From Flavobacterium fontis (GTDB lineage: Bacteria; Bacteroidota; Bacteroidia; Flavobacteriales; Flavobacteriaceae), in assembly GCF_900129405.1 (NCBI RefSeq), contig NZ_FQVQ01000001.1, positions 434,001-498,000 on the forward strand: DNA of 64,000 nt, given 5' to 3'. How positions within the stretch are numbered: position 1 is the first letter of the stretch; every line of letters starts with the position of its first letter. Under the pieces are notes generated by a model. That model did no database searches. It worked only from the letters and a program-made list of their open reading frames with translations, and was not told where the DNA came from. Shown in pieces: positions 7,414 to 16,196 of the stretch. Both the position numbers and the translations under genes were made by a program.

Positions 7414-8796
7414 TTATTTTTTCAACAATTGAAGAGTTTTGCTACTGTTTTGTTTGATTATTTTGACAAAATACACGCCGCTTTCCCATTCGGAAGTGGG
7501 GATTGTTAAATCGGTTGAATTGTAGACCGTTTTTTCAACAACCAGTTGCCCCAAGGCATTACATACTTGATAGGCATCGGGCAAGTCGGTTCCTGAGGAA
7601 ATATTTATTATGGCATATTCTTGCGCGGGATTGGGATAGATTTTTAGGTTATCAAACAATTCAAATTCAGAACGACTTAAAGGTGCTAGGCAAGCTTGGG
7701 AGCTGGGTAACGTGTTTCGGCGGGGTGAATTTTGAATCACCGCTAAAATACGTGCCTTTTGATTTAGCGTAAAGATATTCATACAACTATCGTTGGTATA
7801 ATCCATGTAGTTTTCGATCATATCATTGCCAGTGGCAGCGGGACAAGAATCGTAAGTGTCGGCACAATCATAGTTTTCATTGGCTGCTGCGGGAGTGTCG
7901 GGGCAATAATCTTTGGCGCTATCGGCCGTATTTACGGTGCAACTTGAATTATCTCCCCAAATATGTCGTAGTCCAAAGCAGTGACCAATTTCATGCGTTG
8001 CCGTTCGACCCAAATCATAATCTGTAAAATAACTCCCCGGTGCAATTTGACTGGATCCAAAGCAGCGGTAATCAATAATCACACCGTCGGTAGTTGCGGT
8101 ATTGGTCACTCCTGACAACCCTGAAAGTCCAGAGCCATAGGGAAATTGTGCATATCCCAAAACGCCATACAATTCGGCTGAAGTACTGGTGCTAAAGGCG
8201 CAAACCCAAATGTTAAAATATTGGGTGGGATCCCAAATGGTATTGGGTTTTAGCGTGCCCTCGACACTGCTTTCTGTGGCCCAACTCGCCGTGCCTAGAT
8301 TGACGCGGTCAATTCCATTGGTAGCGGTGCCATCGGGTTTGCGTTGCGCCATACAAAATTCAACTTCAATATCAGCGCCTACAGCATTGGTATTGTACCC
8401 GTTGGTGTTTACCATTCGACGAAAGTCTTGATTTAATACCGTGATTTGCGATAACACCCGCGCATCAGAAATATTTTCATTCGTTCCAACCGCATCTCCA
8501 TTGTGGATTACATGCACCACGACTGGAATAGTTACTACTGTCGCTGCTGATTTACCGCTGAGGAGTTGGGTTTTAATGGCTTCAACTTTTGGAGCAATCC
8601 ATTGTTCAAAGGCGGCGGTATTTCGTGAGGCATCTTCGTTTTGGAGATACGTTTCATATTCTGTTGTTGCACAGCGAATTTTTCCATGGGTAGGATTGAT
8701 TTTTTCAACGGGGGTGCCAAAAAGCAAGCGTTGGGTTTGACTAAAGGAATGAATTCCAACAAGTACAGTCAGTAGGGTGATTAGTTTTTTAGTCAT
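7414..8796 (-). CDS. Secreted M43-family zinc metalloprotease with T9SS sorting domain
   Basis: A 460-residue exported protein: signal peptide at 1-19 (ending HSFSQ), prodomain, a pappalysin-like M43 catalytic domain and a C-terminal type A T9SS tail. The zinc site is HEIGHCFGLRH (HExxHxxGxxH) near residue 267, with the Met-turn NYMDYTNDSCM near 330. The many cysteines of the catalytic domain fit an extracellular protein. From about residue 385 the sequence LKIYPNPAQEYAIIN... GVYFVKI is the Por secretion tail recognised by the type IX system. Cytophagalysin-like proteases of this kind digest extracellular protein. It is monocistronic, with its own terminator. Confidence 0.9.
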   Translation of the reverse strand: MTKKLITLLTVLVGIHSFSQTQRLLFGTPVEKINPTHGKIRCATTEYETYLQNEDASRNTAAFEQWIAPKVEAIKTQLLSGKSAATVVTIPVVVHVIHNGDAVGTNENISDARVLSQITVLNQDFRRMVNTNGYNTNAVGADIEVEFCMAQRKPDGTATNGIDRVNLGTASWATESSVEGTLKPNTIWDPTQYFNIWVCAFSTSTSAELYGVLGYAQFPYGSGLSGLSGVTNTATTDGVIIDYRCFGSSQIAPGSYFTDYDLGRTATHEIGHCFGLRHIWGDNSSCTVNTADSAKDYCPDTPAAANENYDCADTYDSCPAATGNDMIENYMDYTNDSCMNIFTLNQKARILAVIQNSPRRNTLPSSQACLAPLSRSEFELFDNLKIYPNPAQEYAIINISSGTDLPDAYQVCNALGQLVVEKTVYNSTDLTIPTSEWESGVYFVKIIKQNSSKTLQLLKK

Positions 8797-8897
8797 ATTA
8801 CAATCTTATTTAGGGGCTAAAAGTATTTCTATTGCGCCTTTACGTCTAATTTTTGAGGTAAACCCATTTTTTTCAACGGTCAAACTACAGAAAGAAC

Positions 8898-8923
8898 AAA
8901 GGAGTTCACAAACGAACTCCTTT
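8898..8923. terminator. Hairpin between the two T9SS cargo genes
   Basis: AAAGGAGTTC at 8898-8907 is perfectly complementary to GAACTCCTTT at 8914-8923 across a 6-nt loop. No long T-run follows on either strand, so it may be a weak terminator or only an RNA structure upstream of the M43 gene. Confidence 0.35.
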
Positions 8924-8942
8924 ATCATGAAAAAAATATATC

Positions 8943-9062
8943 ACATTACGGAATTCACGGAAATTATAAAATAGCAAATCCAAAAGCGCTGTTAACCCAG
9001 TGGGTTGCTAATTTTTACAATCAGGATTATGAAAACAAGCGTATGATGTGAATCCGTAATGT
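8943..9062. repeat. Long-range inverted repeat, 120-bp unit
   Basis: ACATTACGGAATTCAC at 8943-8958 reappears inverted, with one base missing, at 9048-9062. An internal hairpin (AACCCAGTGGGTT) lies near 8992-9004. The unit fits between the two secreted-protein genes and could be a small nonautonomous element or a structured 3' region of the dioxygenase transcript. There is no convincing gene inside. Confidence 0.35.
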
Positions 9063-9073
9063 TTTGGGGTAAA

Positions 9074-10072
9074 CTAAGTTTTACTTAATTTTTTACTTTG
9101 TTCAAATTTTCCTGTGGCTGTTTCCACCATTACCTTGTAGATGTAAATCCCTTTGGATAATCCACTCACATTAAGCTCTATTTCCTGAATGCCTCCGTCA
9201 ATGGAGGTGCGGAGTGGCTGTTGTACCCGCCGTCCAGAAAGGTCATAGACGGTCACTTCAACAGTTCCCGCTGCCTTGGATACAATTGGAATTTTGGTTA
9301 TTTCTTCCACAGGGTTGGGATAATTTTGCCCTAAATAGAAGGTATTGGATTCAAAGGTTTGGGTATTCAATACGGGTCCAGCAACATAAATGGTATGGGT
9401 TAGATCAAAACCATTGGCAATCGAACCGGTTATCGTAGACATTTCACTTGTCACGCCATCAGAAAAAACATTGTCGTTGGCATTATAGGTATACCCCGTC
9501 ATCCCTTTGGTGTATCCATAACTTGTAGCACTATTCACTTGCACTACAGCGCTATTCGATCCCTCAGGAAAGGCGATTTGAGTGACCAATAGTGAAGTTC
9601 CCGAGGCACTGTAAATATGAACGTGAATATGGGTTGACCTTCCGGTGTACCATCCTGGAAAAATAGAAGTAAAGGCCACTTGTCCATTGGTGTCGGTTGT
9701 TTGTCTGCCTCGAAGAAATGTGTTGTTTGTATAGTTTACCGTTTGCATACCCGTTCCGCCGTATTGCGAATAGTATCCATCTTTATCACAATGCCAAATA
9801 TCAACGAGGGCGCCTTGAAGGGCCGTACAATTGGCATTCACGTTGATGATTGTGATGGTAATATCCATAGGAATACCCGTGCGGTCTCCCGTGATATTTG
9901 TTCGAACCAAGCTAGAAGGTGTTAGCGTTGGAAATGGACCGGCCGTTTCACTGTTGGTTACAGTACACGTGGTGGTTTCAGACTCCGATTGATTGGCACG
10001 TAAAAGGCTAGGTACAACGATGGCCGCTCCAAGAAGGCTGAATCCTTTTCGTAAAAAATCCTTTCTTTCCAT
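9074..10072 (-). CDS. Secreted intradiol ring-cleavage dioxygenase-like protein with T9SS sorting domain
   Basis: A 332-residue protein. An N-terminal export signal (RKDFLRKGFSLLGAAIVVP, Tat-like in shape but without a clear twin arginine) is followed by a dioxygenase_C-type beta sandwich at about 40-225. Iron-ligand candidates are the tyrosines in DGYYSQY and GWYTG and the histidines in HIHVHI, the Tyr-Tyr-His-His set of intradiol dioxygenases. The last 80 or so residues (YLGQNYPNPVEEI... GIYIYKVM) are a type A T9SS sorting domain. The protein should therefore act at the cell surface or outside. The aromatic substrate is unknown; catechol-like compounds are the family norm. Confidence 0.85.
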   Translation of the reverse strand: MERKDFLRKGFSLLGAAIVVPSLLRANQSESETTTCTVTNSETAGPFPTLTPSSLVRTNITGDRTGIPMDITITIINVNANCTALQGALVDIWHCDKDGYYSQYGGTGMQTVNYTNNTFLRGRQTTDTNGQVAFTSIFPGWYTGRSTHIHVHIYSASGTSLLVTQIAFPEGSNSAVVQVNSATSYGYTKGMTGYTYNANDNVFSDGVTSEMSTITGSIANGFDLTHTIYVAGPVLNTQTFESNTFYLGQNYPNPVEEITKIPIVSKAAGTVEVTVYDLSGRRVQQPLRTSIDGGIQEIELNVSGLSKGIYIYKVMVETATGKFEQSKKLSKT

Positions 10073-10166
10073 AATTTTCTGTTTTAGTGATATAAAGAAA
10101 TAGCAAAGGAAATGGACAGCCTAATTATTGAGGTAAACAGAAAAGAAATAGCGGTTAACTCGTTTT

Positions 10167-10781
10167 TTATAACTGAATTAAGCCTAAAATGGACCCTTCA
10201 CATAAGGATTCCATTTCACATAAATGGGGCGATATAAGTTGTAATCCATCGCGGTCTTCAAGCAATCGATTTTCAAATTCAAAAGCCCCCGCCAAGCAAA
10301 TAGCCCACAGCGGATGGTTGGGTTTTTGCGGCATAAATTCAAATTCTTCCCGATTGCTAAACTGCCGAAGGGTCAAATGCATTGGATTATTTTGCCACTG
10401 AAAAAAAGGCAATTCCAGGGTTTGAAGTTGCGATTGACCTGGCGCGGAATTATAGTGAATTAGGATACAGTTCACAGTTTCCGAAGCGAACGGATTGGTG
10501 ATGGCAACATGATTTTCTGCCGTGGGATACAATTCAAGAAAATTACCCACAGGAATCGCGTGCATTTTTTCGGGTTTTTGAACTTGGATACCACCCGCCA
10601 ATGGAATCGCAAGTATTGTATTGAATTTGGGCATAAAGTGCCAACTTCCTTTGGGCGAGAGTGTCAGGTCAACAATACAAATTTCATCCTGTATTTCGGC
10701 AATAGTTCTCTTTTGATAGGTTGCGGTTGACTCCGTTTTTTGGAGAAAACGTTTATAAATAATGGAAGGTTGCTGTTTCAT
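10167..10781 (-). CDS. Hypothetical protein, possible cupin fold
   Basis: A 204-residue soluble protein, beta-rich by inspection, with no signal peptide. The C-terminal stretch LAGAFEFENRLLEDRDGLQL resembles the second cupin barrel of pirin/quercetinase-like proteins, and the first half (LAIPLAGGIQVQ, VGNFLELYP) could form the other barrel. I see no clear metal-binding histidine cluster. It sits 5 bp downstream of the LytTR regulator gene on the same strand, so it may be the third gene of that operon. The function is not recognised. Confidence 0.6.
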   Translation of the reverse strand: MKQQPSIIYKRFLQKTESTATYQKRTIAEIQDEICIVDLTLSPKGSWHFMPKFNTILAIPLAGGIQVQKPEKMHAIPVGNFLELYPTAENHVAITNPFASETVNCILIHYNSAPGQSQLQTLELPFFQWQNNPMHLTLRQFSNREEFEFMPQKPNHPLWAICLAGAFEFENRLLEDRDGLQLISPHLCEMESLCEGSILGLIQL

Positions 10782-10786
10782 TCGTT

Positions 10787-11461
10787 TTAGGTTAAAAGGA
10801 CATCGCGGAAGGTATCGCCAATGGGTAATACAAATTCACCGAGCGATACCGTTTTATTTTGAATCGACTTGATGTGTTGAGTACCTACAATGTAAGAACG
10901 ATGAATTCGTTTGAATTTTTGATTGGGAAGTTTATCCAAAATACTTTTCATGGCATGGCGGGCTACAATTTTTGTTCCGTTGGTGAGATGAATTTGTACA
11001 TAGTCATCCATACCTTCAATAAAAATAATGGTATCAAATTCAAGCCGGTACAATTTGTAATCCGCGCGTACCATTAAGTGCGTTTGGATTTGAAGATTTT
11101 TTCGGAATTCAAACTCATTACGTGCTTTTAACGCTGCTTGTTTAAAACGTTCTTCCGAAAAGGGTTTCAACAAATAGTCGGTGGCATTGACATTAAATCC
11201 ATCGACAGCATATTCACTAAAAGCGGTCGTGAAAATCACAATCACATCATGATCCAACAATTTGTAAAAATCAATGCCATTTTTATTGGGCATTTGGATG
11301 TCCAAGAAAAGCAAGTCTACAGGAAACTTACGAATGTGTTTAAGGGCTTCACTTTGAGCGGTAAAGGTTTTTTCAAGGGTAATAAAGTCAATTTGGGCGC
11401 AATAATGGGTAATCACTTGCAACGCCAAAGGTTCGTCATCAATAGCTATAGCGCGAATCAT
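10787..11461 (-). CDS. LytTR-family response regulator
   Basis: A 224-residue regulator. The receiver domain covers about 1-115, with acidic residues IDDEP at the N-terminus and phospho-acceptor Asp in LLFLDIQMPNKNG near residue 55. A LytTR DNA-binding domain follows at about 125-222 (YRLEFDTIIFIEGMDDYVQIH, then RIHRSYIV). It overlaps the sensor kinase gene by 4 bp and is translated after it, so the two form a LytS/LytR-type system. The target genes are unknown. Confidence 0.92.
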   Translation of the reverse strand: MIRAIAIDDEPLALQVITHYCAQIDFITLEKTFTAQSEALKHIRKFPVDLLFLDIQMPNKNGIDFYKLLDHDVIVIFTTAFSEYAVDGFNVNATDYLLKPFSEERFKQAALKARNEFEFRKNLQIQTHLMVRADYKLYRLEFDTIIFIEGMDDYVQIHLTNGTKIVARHAMKSILDKLPNQKFKRIHRSYIVGTQHIKSIQNKTVSLGEFVLPIGDTFRDVLLT

Positions 11462-12483
11462 TGTAAATCTATTATTAGGGTCACTTCATATACTTTTTCA
11501 TCTTCAAAAACCGATAGGTTATACCGTCCCGTATACATCAAATCCAATCGTTTTTGGGTGTTTTTTAGGCCCTCTGCTGTCCGCAGTTCTTCGTCTATAG
11601 AATGGGCAGCTTTGGGATTCTTAACCGACATCGTTAAGGTCTGGTTTTCAATTAAGATATGAATCAAAATATACGATTCTGCATCGGGATTGATGCCGTA
11701 TTTAAAGGCATTTTCAATGAAAGGAATCAATATAAGTGGTGCAATGGCTTTTCCAAAAGGTTCGCCTTCAATCTTAAAATCCAAAATAACGTTTTGGTCA
11801 AGCCGCAATTTTTGTAGCGCTATATAGTCCTTGATATAATTGAGTTCTTTGTCTAAAGTAACGTATTCCTGATTACTTTCGGTGACGACATACCGCATAA
11901 TCCCCGAAAGTTTCAAGACAGCATTGGGGGCTTCATCCGATTTTTGCAAGGTTAGCGCATATAAGCTGTTTAAGGTGTTGAATAAAAAATGCGGATTAAT
12001 TTGCGCTTTTAGATAGGAAACTTCGGCAATTTTTTTCTCAGTATTAATTTCGTTCAAACGGTTTGACATTTTAATAAGAAAGGCAAAGGCAATGACTAAC
12101 AAATAGGGAATTAAGATTTGGGCATCAAAAATCTCTGAAGGCTCTCTGGGTTCAGGGAAGTTTGGGAATCCCTTTGATCTAGGCATAAATCGTTGACTAC
12201 CGAAAATAGCATTGGTGATACCAATAATCCCGAGATAAGCAAAAACGACAAAGGCAAAAAAGAGTAGTTTTTTTTTGGCCAAAAACAGTTTGGGTATTAC
12301 AACGTAATAATAGGTGTAGAATAGGAGAAGGAGAAATACAAAACGGACAAATGATTTTTGAAACGGACTGATGTAAATCAATTGCCAACCTTCACCAAAA
12401 TCAGGAGATGATAAGATGGGAATGCTTAGAAAGGCAAAGATGCCTAGGATATTAATAAGGTAAAAGCGGGTTGAATTTTTCAT
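11458..12483 (-). CDS. LytS-type sensor histidine kinase
   Basis: A 341-residue kinase of the His_kinase (PF06580) class. Four hydrophobic segments fill about residues 8-135, with a proline-rich extracytoplasmic loop (PNFPEPREPSE). The phospho-acceptor box is AQINPHFLFNTLNSLYALT near 168, and the ATPase domain N-box is LILIPFIENAFKYGI near 250. No extracellular sensor domain is present, so the signal is probably sensed in the membrane. The gene heads the operon with the LytTR regulator. Confidence 0.92.
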   Translation of the reverse strand: MKNSTRFYLINILGIFAFLSIPILSSPDFGEGWQLIYISPFQKSFVRFVFLLLLFYTYYYVVIPKLFLAKKKLLFFAFVVFAYLGIIGITNAIFGSQRFMPRSKGFPNFPEPREPSEIFDAQILIPYLLVIAFAFLIKMSNRLNEINTEKKIAEVSYLKAQINPHFLFNTLNSLYALTLQKSDEAPNAVLKLSGIMRYVVTESNQEYVTLDKELNYIKDYIALQKLRLDQNVILDFKIEGEPFGKAIAPLILIPFIENAFKYGINPDAESYILIHILIENQTLTMSVKNPKAAHSIDEELRTAEGLKNTQKRLDLMYTGRYNLSVFEDEKVYEVTLIIDLQ

Positions 12484-12690
12484 AAATATTCTAACACTAT
12501 CAAAGATAGCGAGAAATATTTCAAGCTTGCGGATTATGCGACGAATGAAGTGTTTTTGTAGGTGAAATAATTTAACTTTATCTAGAATTGAACGTTTTTA
12601 TCCTTGCTATTTCGTTTCATTTATCTCAACGCTAAATTAAAAAGTGTAACATTTTTTGAAACTTGCCGTATAAAAATATATTTTGCATAA

Positions 12691-13053
12691 ATGTCATCAC
12701 CTGAATATCAGCCTGGCTTACATGCCTTGTTAACCTTGCATGTAACGCGAACAGAATTTTTAATGAATGCAGCGCTATTCGTTCAATTTACAGACCTAAT
12801 GTTGGCTCAATTTGAATTGGAAAAAGTTGGTTTTTCACAACATGTTTTTGAGAACGCGAGTTATACAATAGCATATTGTTTGAAAGAATCTCATATTTGT
12901 ATTCATACTTGGCCAGAACATCAACAACTTACGCTGGATATCTATTTGTGTAATTACCAACAAGACAACAGCGAAAAGGTGAGAGCTTTGGCTCAAGCGT
13001 ATATTGACTTTTTTGAAGCAACTATTCTCAAACAATTTGAAATTCAACGCTAA
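12691..13053 (+). CDS. S-adenosylmethionine decarboxylase proenzyme (SpeH type)
   Basis: A 120-residue pyruvoyl-dependent enzyme that makes decarboxylated AdoMet, the aminopropyl donor. The self-cleavage motif is KESHICIHTWPE. Ser67 becomes the pyruvoyl group, His72 is at +5 and Cys87 at +20, the same spacing as the catalytic Ser-His-Cys set of the small bacterial enzymes. It starts a tight seven-gene operon (gaps of 0 to 11 bp, several overlaps) that also encodes a spermidine-synthase-like enzyme. No arginine or ornithine decarboxylase is in the window. The dedicated context suggests its product is used by the neighbouring membrane-bound aminopropyltransferase rather than for bulk spermidine. 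Confidence 0.88.
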   Translation: MSSPEYQPGLHALLTLHVTRTEFLMNAALFVQFTDLMLAQFELEKVGFSQHVFENASYTIAYCLKESHICIHTWPEHQQLTLDIYLCNYQQDNSEKVRALAQAYIDFFEATILKQFEIQR

Positions 13054-14286
13054 ATGACTTTATCTTGTTTTCATTGCGACACTGATACTACTGTGGATCT
13101 AACTTTTGAGCCTACTTTTTTTGTGTGTCCAAATTGCCAAAGTGTTTATGGAAAAGATTCCGATGCAGAATGGCGTGTAAAACATAAATTAAAGGGGGAA
13201 ATAACGCAAGAACTCCCACTTCAATTAGGACAAAAGGGAACAATTTATGGGGTAACATATACCATTACGGGAATCCTTGTCAAGTCTTCTTACAGTTATT
13301 ATCATTGGGTTGAATATGTTTTAGTTGATGATGCAGCCAATTTTAGATACCTTTCGGAATCGCAGGGGCATTGGATTTGGATGCAAAAAATACCAGAGTC
13401 TGACCAGGTAAATTTTGAAATTTATACTGCCGAATGTAATGGTGAAACTTTCGATTTATACGATAATTCAACGCCCAAACTATTAATGGCTCATGGATAT
13501 TTTGATTATGACATCCAAAAAAAATATTCTTTACGCGAATATATTAATCCACCGCATTTATTGTCTAAAGAGGAGTACAATAACTATGAAGTGCATTTCA
13601 AAGGTGAGCACATTAGTCGAAGAAACATAAAAAAAGCATTTAATTGTTCGGTGATGCCTCCAAAGATTGGTGTTGGAATCGTTCAACCTCCCGTGTTTTC
13701 ATTTCAAAAAGCAATTATTGTTTTTGCAAGTGTTGGGATACTAATGTTATTCACCTTATTTTTTCGTAATCTTGGTCGAAATGAAGCGCAAGTAGTTAGC
13801 ATCGATTTGCCCATGGATAAAGCGCAAGGGAGTACATTGAACACTCCTTCATTTACACTTGAAGGTATGGCTGCTTCCTTGAAAATTGATGTTTCAACCA
13901 ATGTAGATAATTCATGGGCAAGTTTGGAAGTTGCGCTCATTAACGAGATTACCCAAGACGAAGTGTATGCCAATAAAGATGTTGAATATTACCACGGTTA
14001 CGAAGGTGGAGAGAATTGGACAGAAGGAAGTACCAGTGAAAGTTTTACCATCTGTGGTGTAGGTCCGGGAAAATATCATCTCGCATTGACCCCTTCCAAG
14101 GAAAGCGATATGAGTAATGGCGATAAAATGTATGTCACAGCGCAGTGGGAGGTGCCTACCCTACGTAATTTTTTAATGACCTTACTTTTTATGGGAATTG
14201 CTCTTGTGGGAGGGTATTATTTAAATTTAATGTTTTTGGAGAAGCCACGATGGCAAGACAGTGACTACTCACCTTACGAAGAATAA
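13054..14286 (+). CDS. DUF4178-domain membrane protein with N-terminal zinc ribbon
   Basis: A 410-residue protein. It begins with a four-cysteine zinc ribbon (SCFHCDT at 4-10, VCPNCQS near 25-31), followed by a beta-rich DUF4178 domain at about 45-170 (GTIYGVTYTITGILVKSSYSYYHWVEYVLVDD type strands). A transmembrane helix follows near 212-232, then a second extracytoplasmic beta domain, and a C-terminal membrane helix near 375-395. DUF4178 proteins recur with DUF350 and spermidine-synthase-like genes; their biochemical role is unsettled. It starts right after the speH stop codon, so translation is probably coupled. Confidence 0.82.
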   Translation: MTLSCFHCDTDTTVDLTFEPTFFVCPNCQSVYGKDSDAEWRVKHKLKGEITQELPLQLGQKGTIYGVTYTITGILVKSSYSYYHWVEYVLVDDAANFRYLSESQGHWIWMQKIPESDQVNFEIYTAECNGETFDLYDNSTPKLLMAHGYFDYDIQKKYSLREYINPPHLLSKEEYNNYEVHFKGEHISRRNIKKAFNCSVMPPKIGVGIVQPPVFSFQKAIIVFASVGILMLFTLFFRNLGRNEAQVVSIDLPMDKAQGSTLNTPSFTLEGMAASLKIDVSTNVDNSWASLEVALINEITQDEVYANKDVEYYHGYEGGENWTEGSTSESFTICGVGPGKYHLALTPSKESDMSNGDKMYVTAQWEVPTLRNFLMTLLFMGIALVGGYYLNLMFLEKPRWQDSDYSPYEE

Positions 14287-14288
14287 AT

Positions 14289-14468
14289 ATGGAAAAATTG
14301 ACACATTTCATTCGTGAAAATAAATTAGCTTTGATACTTGGAGCTCTATTTTATGCTTATTTTTTATACAGTTCTGTAGCCGGTAATCGAATTTGTGATT
14401 GTGAATCCACACAAGAATACCGCTCCTCCAATGTAGTGACAACCCGCAATCATTTTTATCACAAATAA
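14289..14468 (+). CDS. Small single-pass membrane protein of the AdoMetDC/DUF350 operon
   Basis: A 59-residue protein, MEKLTHFIRENKLALILGAL at the start, with one membrane helix at about 13-33 and a short extracytoplasmic tail holding CDCES and a run of polar residues. It lies 2 bp after the DUF4178 gene and 11 bp before DUF350 and is in the same direction, so it is very likely a real operon member. I do not recognise the family. Confidence 0.65.
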   Translation: MEKLTHFIRENKLALILGALFYAYFLYSSVAGNRICDCESTQEYRSSNVVTTRNHFYHK

Positions 14469-14479
14469 AACAATACCTT

Positions 14480-14686
14480 ATGACACTTACTCCTATTTTA
14501 AATTCAATTGTTTTTTCAATTATTGGTATAGTTATCCTATTTATTGGATACTGGATATTGGAAAAAATGACGCCTGAAAATACGTGGAAAGAAATTGTTC
14601 ACAATAAAAATACGGCCTTGGCAATAGTTATGGGGGCATTAATTATTGGAATCTCTTTGATTGTTAGTGCCGCTATTCATGGGTAA
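14480..14686 (+). CDS. DUF350-family membrane protein
   Basis: A 68-residue protein with two hydrophobic helices (about 7-27 and 45-66) and the DUF350-like central segment TWKEIVHNKNTALAIVMGALIIGISLIV. Canonical DUF350 proteins are about 130 residues with two such units, so this is a half-length, single-unit version. Its last 8 bp overlap the start of the spermidine-synthase-like gene (ATGGGTAA), giving direct translational coupling. Confidence 0.78.
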   Translation: MTLTPILNSIVFSIIGIVILFIGYWILEKMTPENTWKEIVHNKNTALAIVMGALIIGISLIVSAAIHG

Positions 14687-16196
14687 AAAATTTCGATTCG
14701 AACTCTTATTACTTTTTGCAGTTTTTGTCATTGCTACTTGCGGATTAATCTATGAATTAGTCGCAGGGACATTGGCTAGTTACCTATTAGGGGATTCGGT
14801 AAAACAATTCTCTTTTATCATTGGTGTCTATTTGTTTTCAATGGGAGTGGGCTCGTATTTTGCCAAATTTATCCAAAAAAATTTACTGAAGACTTTTGTT
14901 GAGATTGAAATTTTAGTGGGTTTAGTTGGTGGATTGAGCTCAGTAGTATTGTATTTTTTATTTGAAAATGCCGCTTCTTTTCAGTTCGTGCTTTATTTCT
15001 TGGTTTTTGTAACGGGTTGTTTAGTTGGACTCGAAATCCCGCTTTTGATGAATATTTTAAAAGATCGAGTGGCCTTTCGTGATTTAGTATCTAATGTTTT
15101 TGCGTTTGATTACATAGGAGCGCTTTTAGCGTCTATATTATTTCCACTTTTTCTGATGCCCCATTTCGGGATTATGGGGACCTCGCTTTTTTTCGGAATG
15201 ATCAATGTTTCCATAGCTATTGTCTTGAGTTTTGTATTGCAAAATGAGGTAAAACGCCCCCGAATACTTCAATCGAAAGCCTTAATTTCTTTTACAATAT
15301 TGGCTGTTTCTTTCTTATTTTCCGACCGATTGCTCGGCCTTTCAGAGGAAAAGTTTTATGGAGAGAATATCATTTACACTCAAGCAACACCCTATCAGCG
15401 TATCGTTCTCACACATCAAAAAAGTGATTATCGATTGTACTTAAACAATAACCTTCAGTTCAGTTCACAAGATGAATACCGATACCATGAAGCCTTGGTA
15501 CACCCTGCGATGTCTATGGCACCCAAAATTGATCACGTATTAGTGCTTGGAGGTGGTGACGGGCTTGCTGTGCGCGAGGTGCTCAAGTATCGTGATGTAA
15601 AGTCCATAACGCTAGTCGATTTGGATGCAGGGATGACAAAATTGTTTCAAACGAATGCTATCCTGAAAGGGTTTAATAAAAACAGCTTAAACCATCCCAA
15701 AGTAACCGTATTGAATCAAGATGCCTACATTTGGTCAAAAGCCAATACGAAACGTTTTGATGTAGTAATTATTGATTTTCCCGACCCTTCCAATTATAGT
15801 TTGGGTAAATTATATGCTCTAAATTTTTATCAAACCCTTCAAAAGAATCTTACAGAAAATGCTGTCGTGGTAGTACAAACCACCTCTCCTTATTTTGCGC
15901 CAAAATCGTTTTGGTGTATTCAAAAAACGATACAACATGTTTTTCCACAGGTTGACGCCTACCATGCCTATGTCCCTTCTTTTGGGGAATGGGGCTTTTC
16001 AATTGCAATCAACGGATTTGGGACAACTTTCAACACGGTCTATCGAACCGTTCAAGGGCTTCGTTTTTATACCTATCAATTTGACACGATGAATCAGTTT
16101 CCGTCCGATATGATGCAAAAGGATGTCGAAATTAATCGATTGGATAACCAAATTTTAGTTCGCTATTTTGATGAAGAGTGGGGCCGAATTCAATAA
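14679..16196 (+). CDS. Membrane-fused spermidine-synthase-like aminopropyltransferase
   Basis: A 505-residue protein from the ATG at 14679. The first 200 or so residues are polytopic (about seven helices; LIYELVAGTLASYLLGDSV at the start is typical of membrane-anchored SpeE proteins). The rest is a spermidine-synthase fold: HEALVHPAM, AdoMet-binding VLVLGGGDGLAVREVLKY, LVDLDAGM, and VVIIDFPDPSNYSLGKLY. The last contains the catalytic Asp in a variant (FPDP) typical of membrane-bound forms. With AdoMet decarboxylase in the same operon it probably transfers an aminopropyl group to an unknown acceptor at the membrane. It overlaps DUF350 by 8 bp and the following oxidoreductase gene by 26 bp. Confidence 0.88.
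   Translation: MGKKFRFELLLLFAVFVIATCGLIYELVAGTLASYLLGDSVKQFSFIIGVYLFSMGVGSYFAKFIQKNLLKTFVEIEILVGLVGGLSSVVLYFLFENAASFQFVLYFLVFVTGCLVGLEIPLLMNILKDRVAFRDLVSNVFAFDYIGALLASILFPLFLMPHFGIMGTSLFFGMINVSIAIVLSFVLQNEVKRPRILQSKALISFTILAVSFLFSDRLLGLSEEKFYGENIIYTQATPYQRIVLTHQKSDYRLYLNNNLQFSSQDEYRYHEALVHPAMSMAPKIDHVLVLGGGDGLAVREVLKYRDVKSITLVDLDAGMTKLFQTNAILKGFNKNSLNHPKVTVLNQDAYIWSKANTKRFDVVIIDFPDPSNYSLGKLYALNFYQTLQKNLTENAVVVVQTTSPYFAPKSFWCIQKTIQHVFPQVDAYHAYVPSFGEWGFSIAINGFGTTFNTVYRTVQGLRFYTYQFDTMNQFPSDMMQKDVEINRLDNQILVRYFDEEWGRIQ

Noticed and set aside
8927-8974. Fifteen-codon peptide (MKKIYHITEFTEIIK) between the T9SS cargo genes
   Set aside because: No gene follows on that strand for a leader peptide to control, and it partly overlaps the inverted-repeat unit.
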